A DNA stretch of 64,000 bases from NCBI RefSeq assembly GCF_003691585.1, contig NZ_CP033169.1, forward strand, positions 2,170,001-2,234,000. Reading direction: 5' to 3'. Source of the DNA: Biomaibacter acetigenes. GTDB taxonomy: Bacteria; Bacillota; Thermosediminibacteria; Thermosediminibacterales; Tepidanaerobacteraceae. The notes beneath the pieces are model-generated. The model saw nothing but the letters and a program-made list of their open reading frames with translations. It was not told where the DNA came from and searched no databases. Made by a program: the position numbers and the translations under genes. Positions 44,722 to 52,783 of this stretch are shown here, piece by piece. Position 1 is the first letter of the stretch; each line of letters opens with the position of its first letter.

Positions 44722-45766
44722 TCGCCATCAATTTTTTAGTAGAGTTTCTCACCACCAATTTTGGTTTTAATACTATCTCTATACTTCTTTCACTGGAACT
44801 TTCTAAATTGTTTATGAGCATTTCGGCGGCCAGAGCTCCCATCTCGTAAGCCGACTGGTCTACGGTTGTAAGTGAAGGAGTTATCATTTCAGAGGTGGGA
44901 ATGTTATCAAAGCCCATAACAGAAATATCTTTGGGTACATATATTTTATTTTTTGTAAGCTCCTGTATAGCTCCAAAAGCCGTCATGTCATTAATACAGA
45001 ATATGGCCGTTGGGATTGGTTTTCCTGAGCCCAGCAATTTATTTACAAGATACTTTCCGTTTTTAAACTCGTAGACCTGGTCGTGACTTTCTTCTTCATC
45101 TTCGGATAAGATAATGTAATCCTGGCTTTGCTCAATACCGTTATCTTTCATGCACTGCATAAATCCCTCATAAATCTGTATTCGGCTGTACCGGGTTAAA
45201 GGTGCACTTAAAAAGGCTATCTTTCTGTGGCCGAGTTTTATGAGGTGTTCTGCGGCCATATACCCCCCGGCATAAAAGTCAAAGCTTATCTTGCAGCAGT
45301 CAAGGGATATCCCCTGGTCAAATGCGACTATCTTTAAGCCTTTTTGCTGGAGTTGTTTTAAATAGTCCTGGTTCTTAGTAATGGAGGAAATGATGATGCC
45401 TTTAATTTGCTTTTGAAAAAGAGTTGATAAATATTTTTTCTCATTTTCTGGCTTTCTAAGGGAATTACAGAGAAGCACGTTATAACCCTTTTTTCTGGCC
45501 ACATCCTCTACTCCCAATAATAGCAGTGGGTAAAATTGATTGGTAATGCTTGGGATAATAATGCCTATATCGAGACTTTCATTGGTTTTAAGCTGCCGCC
45601 CAAGCAAATTCGGAGTATAGTTTAACTTTCTGGCCGCTTCCAGCACCCTCTGCTTTAGCTCCTCTTTTACCGGGTATCCGTTGTTGCTTAAAACCCTTGA
45701 GACAGTGGCTGTTGACGTTTTTGCGAGCTTTGCTATATCGTAAATTGTAGCGTTTTTCTCTGCCAT
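44693..45766 (-). CDS. LacI family transcriptional repressor
   Basis: A 357-residue LacI/GalR regulator. The N-terminal helix-turn-helix reads ATIYDIAKLAKTSTATVSRVLSNNGYPV, the hinge helix ARKLNYTPNLLGRQLK follows, and a periplasmic-binding-type effector domain fills the rest. ATG 45766 is favoured by GGAG seven bases upstream. Matching operators lie on either side of the gene: one before the symporter operon and one before its own start. It therefore probably controls both and responds to the operon's substrate or a pathway intermediate. The gene ends one base from the downstream operator. Confidence 0.92.
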   Translation of the reverse strand: MAEKNATIYDIAKLAKTSTATVSRVLSNNGYPVKEELKQRVLEAARKLNYTPNLLGRQLKTNESLDIGIIIPSITNQFYPLLLLGVEDVARKKGYNVLLCNSLRKPENEKKYLSTLFQKQIKGIIISSITKNQDYLKQLQQKGLKIVAFDQGISLDCCKISFDFYAGGYMAAEHLIKLGHRKIAFLSAPLTRYSRIQIYEGFMQCMKDNGIEQSQDYIILSEDEEESHDQVYEFKNGKYLVNKLLGSGKPIPTAIFCINDMTAFGAIQELTKNKIYVPKDISVMGFDNIPTSEMITPSLTTVDQSAYEMGALAAEMLINNLESSSERSIEIVLKPKLVVRNSTKKLMANDTSIYFFL

Positions 45767-45787
45767 CACTATTCTCCTCAGAGTTAC

Positions 45788-45801
45788 AGTAATCGGTTAC
45801 T
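45788..45801. promoter_or_regulatory. LacI-type operator upstream of its own gene
   Basis: AGTAATCGGTTACT is a perfect palindrome sharing 12 of 14 bases with the operator at 44677-44692 (AGTAACCGATTACT). It lies 22 bases upstream of the lacI-family start, which suggests autoregulation. Confidence 0.8.
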
Positions 45802-45889
45802 ATATTATTTATTTCTACATTTGTTTAAAAAATCCTTCTTCAAAATAGTTTTTTTTAAAAAATTTTTTAGAAATTATTCCTCAATAATT

Positions 45890-45909
45890 AAGGCCCCATG
45901 TGGGGCCTT
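45890..45909. terminator. GC-rich hairpin, possible terminator after uxaE
   Basis: AAGGCCCCA and TGGGGCCTT form a 9-bp stem with a 2-base loop. Five further T residues follow on the plus strand and TTAATTATT on the minus strand. It lies between the uxaE operon and the lacI gene and is the best terminator candidate for the uronate operon, although the minus-strand T run is weak. Confidence 0.55.
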
Positions 45910-45911
45910 TT

Positions 45912-46040
45912 TTACATTCCCATATATGAGGGGGACACAACCTCGACAATAAGTGTAGGAACACCTTTATAATTATTTTCGCCGAGCCCGCTTTTATCAC
46001 ATATTACGGTCAGATCCGGCTGAACCTTGTTGGTGGCAGT
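45912..46040 (-). pseudogene. Uma2-family nuclease remnant (DUF820)
   Basis: A 42-codon stretch with no in-frame start, bounded by TAA on both sides, reads VQPDLTVICDKSGLGENNYKGVPTLIVEVVSPS. That matches the central catalytic region of Uma2/DUF820 restriction-endonuclease-like proteins, with the P-D...E-V core present. Both the N-terminal 80 and C-terminal 70 or so residues are missing, so it is a decayed fragment. It fills most of the gap between uxaE and the lacI-family gene. Confidence 0.6.
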
Positions 46041-46065
46041 TTATTTTTCATTTTTTAAGTAAATA

Positions 46066-47637
46066 TCAAACGGAAGCCTGCAGCAACTTCAGGTGTTTGC
46101 CGATATGCTCCTCCAATGCTTTGTAGTATTCTTCCTCATGTTCATTCAACGTGCTGTAAATATCATCTTTGAGGAGGTACTTCCCATCCTCATTTTTTGC
46201 CGTTAAAATCAATCCATATGTTATATGGAGTACCTGGCGGGCATCGTCCTGAATGAGCACATGAGACAAGTCTTCATCGCTCATGGTGCTTATATCCGGC
46301 ACATTTGCAAGGTTTGTGGTGACATGATAATATCTGGTAGCCTCATGAAAATGCTCCAGAGCAAAGATATATATCTTTCTGAAGAGGTCGGGCTTTTTAT
46401 GGGCGATTACCTTTAATGCCTCCAGCCAATTGGTGCCGGCGGTCTTTACGTGAACCCGTCCTTTTGTGTATTTGCCTATAATGGGAAATACCTTGAATTT
46501 GTCGCTGCCGGAGTGAATGCTCAAACGATAGCCAAAGAGGTCTGCAATGGCTGCATGGACCTTGAATTCCCTCTCGAACTGTTCAATGTCTCCAATGTAA
46601 TCTATAGCCTTCTGAAACTCGCCGCAGAACCGTGGAGCAAGGCTGGTCACATCGACCCCCTTTTTTTTAAGCTCCGAAGCCACAAAGAAATGGGCCTGGG
46701 GTGTTGTAGGCGTCATGGTTTCATCGATGGAAACCTCAAAGTCCACTTTTCTTCCTGCGGGTTTTATAATATCATGGTAGATATGGTTTATAAAATCCAG
46801 GGCTTTGCCGTATATTAAAACAATCCTTTTTAAATTTCCTCCATCAAATGCGATCTTGATATCTCCCGATATAACATCCTTCACGTAAAACTCACTGTCA
46901 AGGTAATCTTGCTCGATTCTTTTTATATAATCCGGTTCAAGGCTATTATATCCCTTTTCAACATCTTCATCAGACATGGCCGGCACATCATTGTTTATCA
47001 TTTCCGAACAGTCGAGGGTTATCATGGAAAATCCGAGGTCCAGGGCCATTTTTACTTCATCCTCGGTCTTTAGATGGTCCCCATCGGCTCCGAAGCCCAG
47101 CCGGTAACCTTCCTGAAACACGGCCCAGGATGCGGCATCCAGCACATCTTCATAAGTCCTTTCTGTAAGATTCAGCTCCCGGATAGACTGCTGGGCCAGC
47201 ACCGGCCTTATCTTTGTCTTTTTTATAAGACGCAGATGCCCCGGTGAAGCAAGGCCCAATCTATCCCCCAACCCCATGCTCATGCAACCTTTACCGAAGG
47301 CCACCGGTGATGTAAAGGGAAACCATTTCCGTGAAGCTTTGGCATTGTGATGGCTCAAAGGTAAAAGTTTTACCATTTTCTCTTCGATAGATTCAGTTTC
47401 CCCCTGGAAATCTTCAGTAAGTTTTTTAACTTCATCGGTAAGGTCATCTACAATTATTACCATTTTCTTTTCCCCGGCATCTTTTGTCATGAAAAAGATG
47501 CAACCCTTTAATAAATTTATGGATTCCGGATAGACCCCATAGGCATGAAAATATTTGGAAGCTTCCCTTCTGGCAGCTTCAATGTTCATTTCCCCGGAAA
47601 TCACTTTTTTACAAAATGCCTTCCAACCTTCCTGCAA
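46066..47637 (-). CDS. uxaE: Tagaturonate epimerase
   Basis: A 523-residue protein of the UxaE (tagaturonate epimerase) family, known from Thermotoga maritima, which interconverts D-tagaturonate and D-fructuronate. Long conserved blocks are recognisable: FTSPVAFGKGCMSMGLGDRLGLASPGH near residue 107, QEGYRLGFGADGDHLK near residue 175, VSIDETMTPTTPQAHFFVA near residue 300, and IHSGSDKFKVFP near residue 378. The family lies outside the well-known sugar isomerases. Starts at TTG 47637 after GGGGGA. Last gene of a uxaB-uxaA-uxaE unit, so it probably links the galacturonate and glucuronate branches. Confidence 0.87.
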   Translation of the reverse strand: MQEGWKAFCKKVISGEMNIEAARREASKYFHAYGVYPESINLLKGCIFFMTKDAGEKKMVIIVDDLTDEVKKLTEDFQGETESIEEKMVKLLPLSHHNAKASRKWFPFTSPVAFGKGCMSMGLGDRLGLASPGHLRLIKKTKIRPVLAQQSIRELNLTERTYEDVLDAASWAVFQEGYRLGFGADGDHLKTEDEVKMALDLGFSMITLDCSEMINNDVPAMSDEDVEKGYNSLEPDYIKRIEQDYLDSEFYVKDVISGDIKIAFDGGNLKRIVLIYGKALDFINHIYHDIIKPAGRKVDFEVSIDETMTPTTPQAHFFVASELKKKGVDVTSLAPRFCGEFQKAIDYIGDIEQFEREFKVHAAIADLFGYRLSIHSGSDKFKVFPIIGKYTKGRVHVKTAGTNWLEALKVIAHKKPDLFRKIYIFALEHFHEATRYYHVTTNLANVPDISTMSDEDLSHVLIQDDARQVLHITYGLILTAKNEDGKYLLKDDIYSTLNEHEEEYYKALEEHIGKHLKLLQASV

Positions 47638-47657
47638 ACTAATTCCCCCTCTTACAT

Positions 47658-49145
47658 TTACAAGGTTACCCCGTTTTTAAATATGGCTATTTCTCTAAAG
47701 CCCATGTTTTCTGACTTTGTGGCCATACCGGAAGCCACTTTTAAAACGCTATCCATGAGCTCATCAGTAAGTTTTTCCATGGACTCTCCGTTCAGCAACC
47801 TTCCAGCATCAAAATCCATCCAGTTGGATTTCCTCTTGAAAATATCGCTGTTGGTGGCGATTTTTACTGTTGGAACCGCAGTCCCCAGCGGAGTCCCTCT
47901 GCCGGTGGTAAAAAGGATAATCTGGCATCCCGATGCCGCCAGCGCAGTAGAAGCTACCATGTCGTTGCCTGGTGCGCTCAAAAGGTTTAATCCCTTTTGT
48001 TTTATGGTTTCGGCATATTCCAGCACATCCACCACATTGCTGGTGCCGCCCTTCTGGGTGCATCCCAGGGATTTTTCCTCCAGGGTAGTAATGCCGCCTT
48101 TTTTATTGCCCGGAGAAGGATTTTCATATATGGGCTGGTTATATCCCATGAAATATTCTTTAAAGTCATTGATGAGCTTTACTGTCTTTTCAAAGATTTC
48201 CTGATTTTTGGCCCTATTCATGAGGATGGTCTCGGCTCCGAACATCTCAGGCACTTCCGTCAAAACGGTGCTCCCGCCACAGGATATAAGCTTATCAGAA
48301 AAGCTCCCCACCAGAGGATTGGCGGTAATGCCTGAAAAGCCGTCGGACCCTCCGCATTTTAATCCCACGGTAAGTTCCGATACGGGTACCTCTTCTCTTT
48401 TAAATTGTGAAGCATATTCCACCAGTTCTTTGATAAGCTTTAAACCTTCCTGTATCTCATCTTCAACTTCCTGAGCGACTAAAAATCTCACTCGCTGGGG
48501 ATCATATTCCCCAAGTACTTTTTTAAACTCCGCAATGTTGTTGTTCTCACAACCCAGGCCCAGTACCAGTACTCCTCCGGCATTAGGGTGGTTCACCAGA
48601 TCCGCCAGGATCTTCTGGGTATTTAATTGGTCTTGACCCAGCTGCGAGCAGCCGTAGGGATGTGTAAACTCATATATGCCGTCGATATTCTTGGCGCTTG
48701 CAAGTTCTTCCATGGCTTGTCTTGCTATGAGCTGGGCAGCCCTATTGACACAGCTCACGGTGGGGATTATCCAGATTTCGTTTCTTACTCCCACCCTACC
48801 GTCTTTTCTGCGATAACCCTGAAATGTCTTATCACATTTTACCGGCTCATGCTGTTTTAACTCCGGATGGTATTCATAATCAAGGATCTCACCTAGATTT
48901 GTCTTTATGTTATGGGAGTGAACCCATTGTCCGGCCTTTATGTCGGATATGGCATGGCCTATGGGAAAACCGTACTTTATGACATTTTCCCCCTTTTTTA
49001 TGTCTTTTATGGCTATCTTGTGCCCTTTATCTATATCCTCAATGGCTGTGATGCTGGAAGCTTCTACTTTTAGGACTTCCCCTTTTTTTATATCATCGAT
49101 GGCCACCGCCACATTGTCCCTTTCATGAATCTTTAATAGCGGCAT
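47658..49145 (-). CDS. uxaA: Altronate dehydratase
   Basis: A 495-residue UxaA/GarD-family dehydratase. Residues 1-75 are a SAF-like domain (HERDNVAVAIDDIKKGE, FPIGHAISDIKAGQWVH). The catalytic part has GYRRKDGRVGVRNEIWIIPTV near residue 105, HPYGCSQLG near residue 155, LGLGCENN, and LKCGGSDGFSGITANP near residue 275. It converts D-altronate to 2-keto-3-deoxygluconate and needs iron or manganese. ATG 49145 follows GAGGAGGG. The upstream in-frame extension has no start signal and runs across a repeat. It is transcribed after uxaB, with a 95-base gap holding an inverted repeat. Confidence 0.92.
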   Translation of the reverse strand: MPLLKIHERDNVAVAIDDIKKGEVLKVEASSITAIEDIDKGHKIAIKDIKKGENVIKYGFPIGHAISDIKAGQWVHSHNIKTNLGEILDYEYHPELKQHEPVKCDKTFQGYRRKDGRVGVRNEIWIIPTVSCVNRAAQLIARQAMEELASAKNIDGIYEFTHPYGCSQLGQDQLNTQKILADLVNHPNAGGVLVLGLGCENNNIAEFKKVLGEYDPQRVRFLVAQEVEDEIQEGLKLIKELVEYASQFKREEVPVSELTVGLKCGGSDGFSGITANPLVGSFSDKLISCGGSTVLTEVPEMFGAETILMNRAKNQEIFEKTVKLINDFKEYFMGYNQPIYENPSPGNKKGGITTLEEKSLGCTQKGGTSNVVDVLEYAETIKQKGLNLLSAPGNDMVASTALAASGCQIILFTTGRGTPLGTAVPTVKIATNSDIFKRKSNWMDFDAGRLLNGESMEKLTDELMDSVLKVASGMATKSENMGFREIAIFKNGVTL

Positions 49146-49170
49146 AAAATCCCTCCTCTTAAGGAAAGTT

Positions 49171-49218
49171 GGGGACGGTTCTTGACTTGAATCAGAATGT
49201 TCCGAAGAACCGTCTCCC
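49171..49218. repeat. REP-like inverted repeat between uxaB and uxaA
   Basis: GGGGACGGTTCTT and AAGAACCGTCTCCC form a 13-bp imperfect stem (one bulged base) around a 21-base loop. The GGGACGGTTCTT arm resembles short dispersed palindromic elements found in many Clostridia genomes. No second full copy was seen in the window. Confidence 0.65.
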
Positions 49219-49240
49219 GGTACGGTTATTAGTGCGGTTG

Positions 49241-50761
49241 TTAGATAAGTTTTTCTACCGTCGCTTTTATACCGTCTTTTGTAATCTGATATAGATAATC
49301 CCCTACTTTTTCCGCCAGGCCTTCTACGTTGTTTAAATCTTCGCCCCACATGGCAGTATTGGCTAGAACCCTTTCAGCCACTTTGGCGGCGGATTCTTTG
49401 CTGCCGTCAAATGATTCCCATACATTTTCAAAAAACTCCAGAGCCGGGAGGTCATCCTTCATGGTGAATTCGCCCTTTTCCCTCATGGTCTTCATGGCGC
49501 TGCCCTCCACATGGCCGTCTTTATATACTGCAATCAAAGCAGCCATGGAGAAGGTGAGCTTTTCCGGGAGTTTACCATTGAGCTTTTTATATTCAAGTAT
49601 AGAAGGCAAAACCCTTGTCTTGAACTTAGAAGATGAATTCAGGAGAATGCTTATAAGGTAATGCTTTATATATGGGTTCTGGAAGCGCTCTACCACTGAA
49701 TCGGCAAATTCTGTAAGCATTCCCTTATCAAGGTCTATAGACGGGATTATTTCATCATATATGATTTGCCTTGTATATTTGCCCATGACTTCATGGTCCA
49801 TCATCTCGCCTACTGTCTCAAGACCATACAGGAATGCGGCCGGCACCGAAGAGGTATGGGCGCCGTTTAAAATACGCACTTTCCTGGTCCGGTAAGGCGT
49901 CATGTCATCGGTCCATATAACATTAAGGCCCACTTTTGTAAAGGGCAACCTTTCGGAAAGTTCCTTTGGTCCCTCAATTACCCACAGGTGGAACAATTCT
50001 CCTGTATCAACCAGCTCATCCTCATAGCCCAGTTTTGCCAGGATGTCTTTTATTTCATCCCTGGGATACCCGGTAACAACTCTATCAACAAGAGTATTTA
50101 AAAAGATGTTGTGTTCCTTTACCCATTTCTTAAATTCTTCCGGAAGGTTCCAGTCGTCAGAAAGCTGGAGGACAATCCTCTTCAGGTTATCGCCATTCCT
50201 GTCGATAAGCTCGCAGGGAATTATTACCATGCCCCTGGCAGCATCTCCGTTGAAATGCCGGAACCTGTGGTAAAGGTATGCCGTGAGCTTGCCCGGATAG
50301 GACACCGGTGGCTTGTTTTCCAGGCTATCGTTTTTTTCATAGGCGATACCGGCCTCGGTAGTATTGGAAATTACAAATTCTATATGTGGATCTTCGGCAC
50401 ATTTAAGGTATGCATCCCAGTCCTTATACGGATTGATTCCTCTGCTTACTGAGCTGATTATCTCCTTAAGCTCTGTGGGCTTACCATCCTTTAAACCCCT
50501 CAAAATCAAGGTGTAGAGGCCATCCTGCTCATTTATCCTGGGAACCAAACCTTCGGCTATGGGCTGAACAACTACAATGCGCCCGTTGAACAATTTATTT
50601 TTGTTCATCTGATGGAACATCCAGTCCACAAATGCCCTCAAAAAATTGCCTTCGCCGAACTGGATCACCCTTTCCGGCAGGTTTTCGGGAAACTCCTGTA
50701 CCTGTAAATCTTCCGGAAACTTGAAGCCACTTTTTAATAATTCTTTATTAAGTGTTGCCAT
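49241..50761 (-). CDS. uxaB: Tagaturonate reductase
   Basis: A 506-residue member of the polyol-specific long-chain dehydrogenase family (mannitol dehydrogenase type). It has VIQFGEGNFLRAFVDWMFHQMN near residue 32 (NAD-binding), SNTTEAGIAY near residue 133, and the catalytic block KVRILNGAHTSSVPAAFLYG near residue 300 with the Lys, Asn and His residues. UxaB reduces D-tagaturonate to D-altronate with NADH. ATG 50761 was chosen for its spacing from AGGAGGGG. A ROK-type operator and a near-consensus -10 lie just upstream, so it starts its own transcript. Confidence 0.92.
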   Translation of the reverse strand: MATLNKELLKSGFKFPEDLQVQEFPENLPERVIQFGEGNFLRAFVDWMFHQMNKNKLFNGRIVVVQPIAEGLVPRINEQDGLYTLILRGLKDGKPTELKEIISSVSRGINPYKDWDAYLKCAEDPHIEFVISNTTEAGIAYEKNDSLENKPPVSYPGKLTAYLYHRFRHFNGDAARGMVIIPCELIDRNGDNLKRIVLQLSDDWNLPEEFKKWVKEHNIFLNTLVDRVVTGYPRDEIKDILAKLGYEDELVDTGELFHLWVIEGPKELSERLPFTKVGLNVIWTDDMTPYRTRKVRILNGAHTSSVPAAFLYGLETVGEMMDHEVMGKYTRQIIYDEIIPSIDLDKGMLTEFADSVVERFQNPYIKHYLISILLNSSSKFKTRVLPSILEYKKLNGKLPEKLTFSMAALIAVYKDGHVEGSAMKTMREKGEFTMKDDLPALEFFENVWESFDGSKESAAKVAERVLANTAMWGEDLNNVEGLAEKVGDYLYQITKDGIKATVEKLI

Positions 50762-50785
50762 AACCAATCCCCTCCTGAATATTTT

Positions 50786-50806
50786 TTAACTTAATTAATT
50801 ATTATT
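50786..50806 (-). promoter_or_regulatory. Putative ROK operator A, upstream of uxaB
   Basis: TTAACTTAATTAATTATTA (50786-50804) differs at one base from the site before aroE. On the minus strand it overlaps an AATAAT -10-like element (50801-50806). It lies in the 58-base gap between the IolB-like gene and uxaB. Confidence 0.65.
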
Positions 50807-50818
50807 CTAAAGCAATAG

Positions 50819-51622
50819 TTATTTCTTCATTGCCTTTACCAGCTTTTGATCATCTTTAGGTGTGAGTTTTCTTCCATGAGGTCCCGCCATTACCCAGAGA
50901 TAGTAAACCGCAAATCCCGGAGCTGATGCCACTGGATGGTAACCTTCGGGAATTGCCACCGCATCTTTGTCTTTTATGATGTATGCATCCCTAAGAGACA
51001 GGTCATCATTATACATAACCTGTACCCCAAAGCCTTCCGGGGGATTCACTTTAAAGAAATAAATTTCTTCCATCATGGTTTCCTCAGGGGGATTATAGGC
51101 GTCATGTTTGTGAGATGGGTAACTGGACCATTCCCCTGGATATGAGAAAGTTTCACCCACTACTATCCTATCTACTCGTCCTTCACCATTATCAACGATT
51201 ATATCGTGCACATCCCTTTGATAGCCTGGAACCCCCCGGTGATTTACCACTACGTCTTCAGGTTTTACCACAAAGGGCTTAAATTTCTTTTCAGCTACAG
51301 CAGAAAGCACGGCAATTTCCAATTTGTCGCCCTGGGCCTCAATAACCTCATAAAAACTTTCCCGGGGAATATAAACCGCAGTAGCCCTGCCTGAGAATAC
51401 ATCTTTCCTTTCCCCTAGATTTTCATATTTTACATCGTCAACTTTTAAATTGGCCTTTCCTGATAAAATCACCAGGACAACTTCCTTATCGTAAGTCTTT
51501 GTTTTATAACTTTCGCCGGCCTCAAGGGTTAATATGCCAAGGCCGATATATTTCGTGACATCTCCTGGTTTTATTACTTCTCTTAAACCCTTCTGATCTT
51601 TAAAAGTATAAAGGTAACTCAA
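50819..51622 (-). CDS. IolB/KduI family isomerase (candidate uronate isomerase)
   Basis: A 267-residue double-cupin protein of the IolB/KduI family. The conserved metal site is visible as SYPSHKHD near residue 180, EEIYFFKVNPPEGFGVQVMYND near residue 195 and the final GYHPVASAPGFAVYYLWVMAG. IolB isomerises 5-deoxy-glucuronate and KduI isomerises 5-keto-4-deoxyuronate; no other inositol gene is here. The context (uxaB, uxaA, uxaE, uronate-type TRAP) and the absence of uxaC suggest that it may isomerise galacturonate or glucuronate. The start is TTG 51622, eight bases after GGAGG. Confidence 0.85.
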   Translation of the reverse strand: MSYLYTFKDQKGLREVIKPGDVTKYIGLGILTLEAGESYKTKTYDKEVVLVILSGKANLKVDDVKYENLGERKDVFSGRATAVYIPRESFYEVIEAQGDKLEIAVLSAVAEKKFKPFVVKPEDVVVNHRGVPGYQRDVHDIIVDNGEGRVDRIVVGETFSYPGEWSSYPSHKHDAYNPPEETMMEEIYFFKVNPPEGFGVQVMYNDDLSLRDAYIIKDKDAVAIPEGYHPVASAPGFAVYYLWVMAGPHGRKLTPKDDQKLVKAMKK

Positions 51623-51670
51623 TTTGAATGCCTCCAATTTAAATAGTTTCCATCTCAACATATTGAGCAA

Positions 51671-52756
51671 TTACCTTACCAGTATATCGTGCCTTTTAAA
51701 GCAAAGCCCTTCAAATTCCACTTCCACCATCGGAAAATTCTCGGAGCCAGTCAGGATTACCGGCCCATCATTTTTCACCAGAATTGTGTCTTCGGATTTT
51801 ACACCAGCGATGGTGGGATTCCATGCATAGACCTGGCCTTCTTCTACTATTTCCTCACTACAAGTTGTAGCCCTGAATTCCCGGGAGTTATACCCAGCCA
51901 TACCGCCCTGATGGTGGTTCTTCCACTCATCGGAAAATCCTACAGATTCATAAGCCTTTTTGCCCTTCTCGAAAATGTCTTTTACTCTGACTCCTGGCAC
52001 TGTAGCTCTTATAAAGGCTGTATCGATTTTTAGCACGGCCTCATGCCTCTTTTTTAAATCCTCTGGCACCTTGCCGAAATGCACCAGCCGGGTGGCCGAT
52101 GCCACAAGGCCATGTTTTTCTCCGGAAATGGCCATGAGCACATACTTTTCTATTTTCTTTTCGGTGGGAATGGGATGGCGGTAGTAAAATGCCCTGTCAT
52201 CAGCCGCCACCAGATTAACCTGCGGATTTACTCCATAGGAAACCGAAATTTTTTTAATACATCCAGCTACGTCCAGCTCGCTGTCTCCCGGTTTTATCTT
52301 TAAAGCTACCTCTTCCAGTATTTTTGCCACACATTTCCCGGTATCTTTAAACCTTTGATGCTCTTCCGGCAACAGGTCCCACCTGAGCACATTAAATTTC
52401 AAGCCAAGGTCAACATCCAGAACAACTTTTTTTCCCCCTGCCAGTTCCTTTAATTTTTCATCCATTGCCCCGGGTTCCCACCAGGGGTATTCTACTTTTT
52501 TCAGAGACAATCCACTCAATTCTTCATTTATCAATCTTGCCGCTTCAATGTTGCTGGAAACAAGAAAGACCTCTTCTGATGTCACAAGTAAAGCTCCGCA
52601 GGATTTTTCAGACATCATATTGACGTATGGTCTTCCTCCGGTGAGCCACAGGAAGTTTACCTGGGTGGTAATCAAGAGATCTTCGATGCCTTCCTTTTGC
52701 ATCAAACTGCGAATCCTTCCAAGTTTTAACTCATATTCGTGCTTCGACCAGACCAA
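51671..52756 (-). CDS. Creatinase/Xaa-Pro peptidase-fold (M24) protein with altered metal site
   Basis: A 361-residue M24-fold protein with an N-terminal creatinase-N domain (to about residue 130) and a C-terminal pita-bread domain. The metal ligands of true aminopeptidases are mostly lost. The D-x-G and D-x-T-R motifs read MAIS (208-211) and SATR (220-223), and the E-P motif reads NP (313-314). The His pair at 281-282 and the late Glu322 remain. Like creatinase, it may therefore be a metal-free hydrolase rather than a peptidase. It is transcribed within the TRAP-uronate cluster, 27 bases after dctM. Starts at TTG 52756 after AAGGTGA. Confidence 0.82.
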   Translation of the reverse strand: MVWSKHEYELKLGRIRSLMQKEGIEDLLITTQVNFLWLTGGRPYVNMMSEKSCGALLVTSEEVFLVSSNIEAARLINEELSGLSLKKVEYPWWEPGAMDEKLKELAGGKKVVLDVDLGLKFNVLRWDLLPEEHQRFKDTGKCVAKILEEVALKIKPGDSELDVAGCIKKISVSYGVNPQVNLVAADDRAFYYRHPIPTEKKIEKYVLMAISGEKHGLVASATRLVHFGKVPEDLKKRHEAVLKIDTAFIRATVPGVRVKDIFEKGKKAYESVGFSDEWKNHHQGGMAGYNSREFRATTCSEEIVEEGQVYAWNPTIAGVKSEDTILVKNDGPVILTGSENFPMVEVEFEGLCFKRHDILVR

Positions 52757-52783
52757 AAAATCACCTTCTCAACAATTCTAATT

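Noticed and set aside
49146-49349. N-terminal extension of the uxaA reading frame of about 68 codons
   Set aside because: It overlaps the end of uxaB, crosses the palindrome, has odd composition and no ribosome site. The start at 49145 has GAGGAGGG and a normal family N-terminus.
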